DNA from: Baffinella frigidus
Lineage: Eukaryota > Cryptophyceae > Cryptomonadales > Baffinellaceae
Length of the DNA stretch: 11,929 nt
Assembly (NCBI GenBank): GCA_026770585.1
Contig: MU646434.1
Span: 726,788-738,716, forward strand
Direction: 5' to 3'
How positions within the stretch are numbered: position 1 is the stretch's first letter; each line of letters opens with the position of its first letter. Of the stretch, positions 1-7,700 are shown piece after piece. The notes under the pieces were generated by a model. That model made no database searches. It was not told the DNA's origin and saw only the letters and a list, made by a program, of their open reading frames with translations. The translations under genes and the position numbers were made by a program.

Positions 1-4
1 GGGT

Positions 5-64
<60 letters not shown>

Positions 65-127
65 GGTTTGGGGGTTAGGGTTTGGGGTTTGGGGTTCAGG
101 GTTTAGGGTTTGGGGTGTAGGGTTTAC
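1..127. repeat. Telomere-like heptamer array, GGGTTGA then TTTAGGG/TTTGGGG
   Basis: About nine perfect GGGTTGA units (1-66) are followed by degenerate GGGTTTA units to 127. It is G-rich on + and so C-rich in the sense of the minus-strand exon next to it, as in most kinase introns. It is probably intronic rather than a chromosome end. Confidence 0.85.
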
Positions 128-173
128 CGTCGTCGAACACCAGGGTGCCGTCCCGCCTGTACGCAAAGTCGCC
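128..173 (-). CDS. Probable small minus-strand exon
   Basis: On the minus strand, after CCAAAACAG, it reads GDFAYRRDGTLVFDD plus G and ends at donor ACG|GTAAACCCTA. The donor is fused to the heptamer tract. It may belong to the same gene as 979-1209. I do not recognise the product. Confidence 0.45.
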
Positions 174-269
174 CTGTTTTGGTTGGAAAGCGGGATTTAA
201 TAAATTGGCATTTGGCATTTTTAGCAAGGTCTGATAAATTGACATTCGGGATTTCTCATTTTTTTCGGG

Positions 270-303
270 GACGTGTGAGATGCGTCCCACTGGCGAAGTC
301 GCC
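270..303 (-). pseudogene. Fragment copy of the small minus-strand exon
   Basis: Minus-strand CCAAACAG|GGCGACTTCGCC copies the acceptor and start of the 128-173 exon, then diverges. A second fragment, GGCGACTTCTCGTACAGATC (GDFSYRS), ends at 697. A third, more diverged TCGCCAGAGGGACGC, is near 835-851. Confidence 0.5.
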
Positions 304-318
304 CTGTTTGGGGAGGAC

Positions 319-447
319 TAGCTCTGCCTGGCTCGGGTTGACTGATCGTTTTCACTCCAAAAGTTGACGGATTTGCATCAAACCCCCGAGGAAGTGACTT
401 CGGGTCTCGTCAAATGGACGAGACCAAATCGTGTGAGACAGAGTTAG
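319..447. mobile_element. Diverged member of the TAGCTCTG element family
   Basis: The left end TAGCTCTGCCTGG and right end GAGACAGAGTTAG are inverted. Inside lie AAAGTTGACGGATTTG and a hairpin GGTCTCGTC/GACGAGACC (403-425). GAGGAC is found on both sides (313-318 and 451-456), a possible target duplication. Confidence 0.5.
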
Positions 448-623
448 GAGGAGGACGCGTGAGATGTGAGGGTATAAAAGCCCCTTGGGAGGTCAAGTGA
501 TCGCCCTAACCAACTGATCTCAACTTGCACCAGATCAGCGGATGAAAGGGACATGTAGACATCGGGCTACCAAGGGGCTTTGTCGGTCGATGGCCTTTTA
601 CAAGTGATTTTACCGCGGCCGAA

Positions 624-660
624 CTTTCTCTCTTGAGAGAGAAAGCCCCGCAATTGCGGG
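624..660. repeat. Two adjacent short palindromes
   Basis: CTTTCTCTCT-TG-AGAGAGAAAG (624-645) is followed by the perfect palindrome CCCGCAATTGCGGG (647-660). Confidence 0.8.
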
Positions 661-763
661 TTTTCGGTTTCTCAGGGGATCTGTACGAGAAGTCGCCCGA
701 AATCGGGGGGCATGCGCCGCAAAAATAACAGAAAGAAACATGCAAAAGACATCGACCGACAAA

Positions 764-816
764 AGTTTGTTGGCGAGTGGGAGCGGGGTAGAACAGCTGC
801 AACTCGCCAACAAACT
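764..816. repeat. Perfect 15-bp inverted repeat
   Basis: AGTTTGTTGGCGAGT (764-778) and ACTCGCCAACAAACT (802-816) with a 23-bp loop. The remaining 450-960 interval has no further gene I can support. Confidence 0.85.
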
Positions 817-978
817 ATTATTGATATCCGCAAGACGCGTCCCTCTGGCGAGTTTCGTGGCGGTACACAATAAACCCTGAACCCTGAACCAGGCTGTGGC
901 GAACATCGTCAACGCTTTCGTCGAGCGTCATATCAACCCTCAACCCTAAACCATCACCATAAACCAAAAAACAAAAAC

Positions 979-1209
979 CTGGCCAAGGCCTTCGAGCTTT
1001 TTCCGCAGCTCGACCGACTCAGGCGAGAGTGTCGCGATGGCTGCTGTGGCGTCCTCTCCAGTGACATGGAGGGGCGGCGGCCACATGTGTGGGCGGCGCG
1101 GGTTCCCCTCCTTGGGCCGCTCTTTTAGAGAGCTGACCTCCTTGCGGACAGGCCAGGGTGGGTCGTCCGGCAACCGGAGGGCAACCCGCCATGAAGTTTC
1201 ATGTTGACG
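979..1209 (-). CDS. Probable exon of an unrecognised minus-strand gene
   Basis: This 231-nt, 77-codon open interval lies between GTGCAG| and GGCCAG|GTTTTT on the minus strand, phase 0 at both ends. It reads RQHETSWRVALRLPDDPPWP, then VRKEVSSLKERPKEGNPRRP, HMWPPPLHVTGEDATAAIAT and LSPESVELRKKLEGLGQ. The composition is protein-like, with an amphipathic helix near the end. I do not recognise the family. The next exon toward lower coordinates is unclear: 890-938 reads VDMTLDESVDDVRHSL with donor CTG|GTTCAG, but its phase does not join cleanly. Confidence 0.45.
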
Positions 1210-1687
1210 CTGCACCACGCGGAAGGATGTCGAGTCCGACATGGCCCCGGCCTGGCGTAGATCCCGCTATCCCCTTTCTGTCCTACCGCATCCAGCACTG
1301 CCGCCTCCTCTCAGCGACATCCGCAGCGAGGAGGTCTAACACCTCCCTGGGCAGCAGCATGCCGAAAGAACGACCAGGGGAGGCTGCGAGCGGTGCAGAG
1401 AAAATTCCAGCCCGGCGGGGCGAGGAGCGACTTCCACCCACCCAGACTTCTGGGTGGGGCGTCCTTCCCACTTTGGTCAAAGAAGAGGAACCCGCCCAAG
1501 CACCCCAAACCAGAATCCAAAACTCTCCGGGTTAAAATTGTTTTTTAAAACTTCTAAAACACATTTAGATTTTGTAACCTGAGGCGGGCCCATCGGGCAG
1601 GTGACGAGCCTGAAGGTCTCGAATCGGCGCGGAGGGTGGTTGTCCCCGTCCCGGTTGTCCCCGTCCCGCGTGTCCCGCAGCTGAGGA
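1210..1687. other. Intergenic interval between divergent genes
   Basis: The interval holds overlapping weak open frames but no convincing exon chain. A TGTCCCCGTCCCGGT direct repeat (two units) lies at about 1640-1668, before CCCGCAG. The promoters of both genes should lie around here; I see no clear TATA or initiator. Confidence 0.4.
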
Positions 1688-1717
1688 ATGCGTCCGACAG
1701 ACGAAGTTGATGGGAGG
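1688..1717 (+). CDS. Kinase exon 1, probable start codon
   Basis: ATG at 1688 opens ten codons (MRPTDEVDGR) and ends at a strong donor, GGAGG|GTGAGC. The proposed 56-nt intron (1718-1773) has a good pyrimidine tract and CTGCAG acceptor. Joining to 1774 keeps the frame (DGR-ESAMKKRPGF). If this exon is untranslated, the start would be the internal ATG at 1783. The exon may begin at 1681, after a CCCGCAG. Confidence 0.5.
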
Positions 1718-4700
1718 GTGAGCCCAGCGCCTTGTTGTGGAACGTTAAACCCTCTCTTTCTATATCTCTGCAGGAAAGCGCCATGAAGAAGCGCCCCGGG
1801 TTCAAGGCTATGGTCATCAATTCAGAGGACGACTCAGGAGCCGGCGAAGTGATGAAATCATCCCTCTCCGTCACTGCGGGGGGTTCGCTGCAGGTGCGCC
1901 TCCCCCCATCGTCCTGGGACCTCGCTGAGATAGAGCAGCCACCGGAGACGGTTGAGGAGCCGTGCTGCGCCCTCCACCCGACCCTCACGCTCGAGCACGG
2001 AGAGGGAGAGCGCGGTCCCCTCTCATACACCGTTGAACCCCCATCCTCTCTCTCTCGGCGCTAAGCTACATGCGGGGCCCGGAAGTTTAGGGTTCGACGT
2101 CAACAAGTTCAATAAATTCTCTCTCTCCCCAAGGTGCGGGACTTCCACCTGAACAAGCTGGGCATGTGCTCTGGCATCACGCTCGACGACCTGACGATGG
2201 ACAAGGAGCTGGGGCGCGGCGCGAGCAGCGTCGTCTACATGGCCACGCACAAGACCACGGGCACCAAGGTGTTCAGCGTGTATATTCATTCCGTAGGACC
2301 TTACGGTAGGATATCCCGAGGGACCTATGTTATCTCAGAAAACGAGTTCTAAAACTCGTTTTCTTAAGTCAATTCCTCTACAAATTTGTCAACTTATGCG
2401 GAGAGTCAAGAATACGTTGACGAATTTGTAGGGGAATTGACTCAAGAAAACGAGTTCTAGAACTCGTTTTCTGAGATAATATGGTTTCCCTATGGGGGTT
2501 ACTAGATGGCTGGTACGCTTCAAAGTTGATCTTCTGGGGTCCACGCACAAGACCACCTAGCAGCGTCCATGTTCTATCTTCCCCGGGATTGCGAGGGTCC
2601 TTTCAAGCCCCTGACCCTAATGAATTGCAATTTGTACCAGAATCGTTTAGATGGACAGACGATCGAAGGCCCCGGTGGCTGATAAGTGGACCACCGGGAC
2701 CAAGGTTTTATGTCGCTGCATCAGTAGTCTTATCCGGGGAAACCTGTTTTTCTTTAGTTTGATGGCAAGGAAAATTACTATACAATTCGTTCTTATCAGT
2801 AATATTAAAGCATTTATGCAGTAATTTTCCTTGCCATCAAACTGAAGAAAAATAGGTTTCCCCGGATAAAGTCTGGGCTCCTCGTTAAATACATTTAGAT
2901 CCGGGCTCCGCACAAACGCTCAGTGCTAAGAGCATCTAAATGTAATGAGGAGCCCAGATCAAGTGGGAATTTCAGATACAAGTCTTGATTTAAATTTTGT
3001 ACCCGGGCCCGAAAGTCGGGGTTGAAAATCGGACGTGGAAAAGACGAGGAGTTGCGTCTCACTTGGGGAAGCACACTCATTTAGAAGTACCACGAAATGA
3101 AACGTTGCGTTCTGAAATCCCCAGTAATGACCTGGCATGGACCCTAACCGTGTACGAACGTTTTCTTCTTCTGCAGGTAGCATGCAAGATGCTGACAAAT
3201 GTGCACGACAAGGAACTCCGTAAGCAGCTGGTCAACCCTAAACCCTACACCCTAAACTCCGAACCCCAACCCCTAAACCCTAGACCCCAGACCCTAAACC
3301 CTAAACCCCAACCCCTAAACCCTCAAGACCAAACCCCAAACCACAAACCACAAACCACAAACCACAAACACCAAACCACAAACCACAAACCACAAACCAC
3401 AAACCACAAACCACAAACCACAAACCAGGTCGCCGAGATGCAGTTCCTGAAGCCGCTCCTCCGCGAAAACCCCTGCCCGTTCCTCATCCAGGTTGCGAGC
3501 CCCGTCGCTAGGCTTGGCGGACTATTCCCAAGTTGACACGCTGGTTTCGCGGTACATATCCGTCGAGTTTTGAGTGGGAAAGATCCCGGGCTCATCAGAT
3601 TAGTGGGACCAAATAGACTGAGACAGCGAAAATCCCTGCCCATTCCTCATCCAGGTTTCGAGCCCCTTTTTCAGCTTTTCTAGCTCCGCCTCAGTCGGGT
3701 TGACAGACTATTCTTGACATGCTGGGTTCGCGGTACAAATCCGTTGACTTTTGAGATGCAGTTCCTGAAGCCGCTCCTCCGCGAAAACCCCTGCCCGTTC
3801 CTCATCCAGGTTTCGAGCCTGTCTCTTCCTCACGTCGAAGTTGATTCCGTGATCTCAAGTTGATTCCCTCATTGTTGCTGGGAATCACGCCAAAAGTGAA
3901 TACCCGAATGGTGGAGGACACATTCATCTGTACCAAGTACAATTATTTCGATTAAATCGGCCGCCGAAATACAGTCCCTCAAGCCAAAACCCCTGCCCAT
4001 TCCTCATTCAGGTTTCGAGCCTTCCCCTTCCTAGCTCTCTCTCAGTCTATTCGGGTTCACCAATTGGGTGCGCCGGGGCTCTTTCCCGCGCCAAAGTTGA
4101 CGGATTTGTACCGCGAACCCAGCATGTCAACTTGAGGATAGTCGGTCAAGCAGAGTTCCTCAGGCCCCTCCTCCGCGAAAACCCCTGCCCATTCCGCATT
4201 CAGGTTTCGAGCCCCCTTGTTGTAGGCTTCCGAGGGCGATACGCTGATGAAATGCGCGTTTCAGTGTAGTTTGACCCAGCTGTTATCAGGTTTGAACCAA
4301 AGCTTCAGAAACTGGAAAACCAAATACCTACTAGCTCTCTCCCAGTCTATTTCGGCTCACCAACTTGGTGCGCCGGGGCTCCTTCCCGCGCCAAAGTTGA
4401 CGGGTTTGTACCGCGAACCCAGCATGTCAACTTGAGGATAGTCGGTCAAGCAGAGTTCCTGAGGCCCCTCCTCCGCGAAAACCCCTGCCCATTCCTCATT
4501 CAGGTTTCGAGCCTGCCCCGTGCCACTCCTCATCCGGGGTGTTGTACCGCGAACCCAGCATGTCAACTTGAGGATACCAAGTACAATTGTTTGTGCCATT
4601 CCTCATCCGGGGTGTCCTCTCGCTTTAGGTTGCGAGCCTGCTCCTTCCTCACTTTAGGTTTTGAGCCCCCTTCACTCGGGGGTCGAGCCCCCTTTCCTCA

Positions 4701-7700
4701 TCGAACATGATGAGGGCGCCAATCTGGCGTGGTGGGGTCGTAAGTTGACAGTTTGTATGGGGGTTGACTTGAGCGAAAAGTTCCCGACCCCTCACCCATA
4801 CCCCCTACACCCCAAACCCCAATCCCTAAACCTTCCGCGCCTTCCCCCACTGACCCATAGCCCGTCAACGCCAAGCCCCTACCCCCAACCCCCCCTCGCT
4901 CCTCAGGTATGCGACGGGTATGCCGGCGACGAAACCGCCTGCATCCCACGCAGAGGGTCACGAAGGGATTTCGCGAATACCCCATACGTGAATCGGCAGG
5001 TGTTCGATGCGTATTTCGATGATGATGAGACGTATATCGTGCTCGAGTTCTGCCACAACTCAGTTCAATATTGAGTACCGGGTTGAACCGGAATCCAAAC
5101 CCCCACCCCTAAACATCATGCGCCTTCCCCCCTCCGGCAGGTGTTCGATGCGTATTTCGATGCCGTATGCCTAACTACCCCATTTTCAGGCCGTTAGCCT
5201 ATGAACATACATCGTGCTCGAGTTCTATCCAGCCAACAAACCCGAAACCCGAAACCCGAGACCCGAAACCCGAAACCCTACAGGTCTTCGATGCGTATTT
5301 CGATGATGACAAGACGTACATCGTCCTTGAGTTCTGCGATAACGGCGCTCTCGACGTCTGCCTTGCAAAACACGGGCCTGTTCCGGTACCCCTCTTAACC
5401 GACTATCCTCAAGTTGACACGCTGGGTTCGCGGTACAAACCTGTCAACTTTGGGACGGAAAAGAGCCCGGTACCCCTCTTAGATGACTATCCTCAAGTTG
5501 ACACGCTGGGGTTCGCGGTACAACCCCGTCAACTTTGGCGCGGGAAAGCGCCCGGTGAGAGCAAGGTGGTGAGGGTGAATAGACAGAGATGATAACGAGG
5601 CGTACATCGTCCTCGAGTTCTGCGATAACGGCGCTCTCGACGTCTGCCTGGCGAGACACGGCCCTGTTCCGGTACTGTCTCGCGAATAGCTTAGGGTTTA
5701 GGGTACAGGGTGCAAGGTGTAGAGTGTAGGGTGCAGGGTGCAGGGTGCAGAATACAAGGCACAGAGTACAGGGAAAGGGAAAGGGTTTAGGGAAAGGGAA
5801 AGGGTTTAACTGCAGGGAAAGGGAAAGGGTTTAACCGTGAATCGGTGTACAGGGAAAGGGACAGGGTTTAACCGTGAATCGGTGTAGGGTTTAGAACAAG
5901 GCCCTGTCCCGGGAGTGCACCGCCAGCGTTAACACTTCTCTGGCGTTGCTCGGCAGCAGCACCTACATTGTGAGGGCCAAACCCTCAACCCGAAACCCTC
6001 AACCCTCAATTCGAAACCCGAAACCCTCAACCCTCGACCCTCAACCCTACACCCTACACCCTAAACCCTAAACCCCAACCCCTAAACTCTAAACACTAAC
6101 CCCAACCCCTAAACTCTAAACACTAAACCCTAAGCCCTAAGCCCTAAACCCTAAGCCCTAAACCCCAAACCTCAAAGCCCTAAAGCCTAAACCCTAAACC
6201 CTAAGCAGAAGCCAGCGCTGTCAGTGATCACGCGGATGGTCTTGCTCGGCCTCTCGTACCTCTTCCGCCAGTCCATCGTGCGCCACATGCAGAGATGTCG
6301 TACAATACATGTATAGACTATACAACTACATGTATAGAATAGAAAATAGATGTATAGACTATACAATACATGTATAGACTATACAATACATGTATAGACA
6401 TACAACTACGTATATGTTAATTATATATAGACTATACAACTACGTGTACAATACATGTAGAGTATATACAACTACATGTAAAACCCGAAAACCCTAAGCA
6501 GGAGCCGGCGCTGTCAGTAATCACGCGGATGGTCTTCCTCGGCCTCTCGTACCTCTACCGCCAGTCCATCGTACGCCCCCAAACCTCAAACCCTAAACAC
6601 CAAACACTAAACACTAAACACTAAACACTAAACACTAAACCCTGAACCCTAAACCCTAAACCCTAATCCCTAAACCCTAACCCTAAACCCTAAACCCTAA
6701 ACCCTAAACTCTTAACCCTAAATCCCACCCCCTAAACCCTGAACCCTAAACCCCACCCCCTAAACCCTAAACTCCAAACCTTGAACCCCAGACCCTAAAC
6801 CCTAAACCGTAAACCCCAAACCCTAAACCCTAAACCCTAAACCCTAAACCCTAAACCCTAAACCCCAAACCCTAAAACCTAAACCCTAAACCCTAAACCA
6901 GGTGCACCGTGATATGAAGCCCGCCAACTGCCTCATCGATGCCCAGGTTGGACCCCAAACCCTAGACCCTAGACCCTAGACCCTAGATCTGAGACCCTAG
7001 ACCCTGGACACTAGACACTAGACACTAGACCCTGGACACTAGACACTAGACACTAGACGCTAGACCCTGGACCCTTGACACTAAACACTAAACACTAGCC
7101 CGCCAACTGTCTCATCGATGCCCAGGTGCTGGGGTTGATAGTGGTGAAACGTGTAGAGTTTCGGGTTGGTTCAGGTCGTTGGCAAATTTTAAATAATTTG
7201 TTAAAGAACTAAAACAATTGACGGTTCTTGTAGAGCGGGTCTCTCATTAGTTGACACCTTTTTCGGTCGAAAAGCAAATTAATGGTGAACAAAATGAGTC
7301 AACTTGTGTAGTAAATTTCATTGCGAGAAAAAAAGAATTCTCATTTCAATGAAATTTACTATACAAGTTGACTCATTTTGTTCACCATTAATTTGGTTTT
7401 CGACCGAAAAAGGTGTCAAGTAATGAGAGACCCGCTCTACAAAACGTCAAATTGTACTGGTTTGGGTTGTCACATTTTACTGGTTTTTGTTATTTCGGCG
7501 GCCAACTCCTCTGCGCACCGCTCTCTGATCGGAGGGCATGCTTCCATAACCTGAAGTTTTATCTCGACAAACAGGGGGTGTGCAAGATCTCCGACTTTGG
7601 GTCCTCGAAAAAGCTCGGGGATGAGGGGCTCAAGTCGCCAGGTGAATAAACACCAAACCCTGAACCCCAAACCCTAAACCCTAAACCCTAAACCCTAAAC

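Larger units (their letters stand above)
4031..4503 (+). repeat. Direct duplication with exactly 300-bp spacing
   Basis: The block 4031-4203 recurs at 4331-4503 with few substitutions. It begins CTAGCTCTCTC, contains a GTTGAC element and ends with an exon 5 copy and its donor. The spacer 4214-4330 shows no coding signal. Confidence 0.8.
3529..5536. repeat. Dispersed 41-bp AAGTTGAC...GTCAACTT element, eight copies in both orientations
   Basis: One orientation (AAGTTGACACGCTGGGTTCG, CGGTACAAATCCGTCAACTT) is at 3529-3573, 3712-3754, 5410-5451 and 5494-5536. The other is at 4093-4133, 4393-4433 and, truncated, 4542-4569. A related core is at 359-375. The 8-bp ends are inverted. Copies abut exon 5 copies or follow the exon 6 donor. 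Confidence 0.8.

Noticed and set aside
1-127. Chromosome end (true telomere)
   Set aside because: The array is a GGGTTGA variant then degenerate, runs into exon-like sequence, and similar arrays occur throughout the window.
473-480. TATA box (TATAAAAG) on the + strand
   Set aside because: It is over 1.2 kb from the kinase start with no clear transcript between; may be chance.
624-660. Bacterial-style terminator hairpins
   Set aside because: There is no bacterial gene context; listed only as palindromes.
1287-1383. Minus-strand exon reading LLPREVLDLLAADVAERRRQ
   Set aside because: It looks protein-like, but its donor phase does not join the 979-1209 exon without a stop, so I could not build a gene with it.
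1554-2030. 158-codon minus-strand open frame
   Set aside because: It overlaps kinase exons 1-2 antisense and is low-complexity, rich in Ser, Arg and Thr.
2281-2310. Dinoflagellate spliced-leader relic near CCGTAGGACC
   Set aside because: Only the first few bases are similar.
3712-5536. tRNA-derived (SINE-like) origin of the GGTTCGCGGTAC core
   Set aside because: It resembles a T-loop only at GGTTCG; no A-box or cloverleaf is visible.
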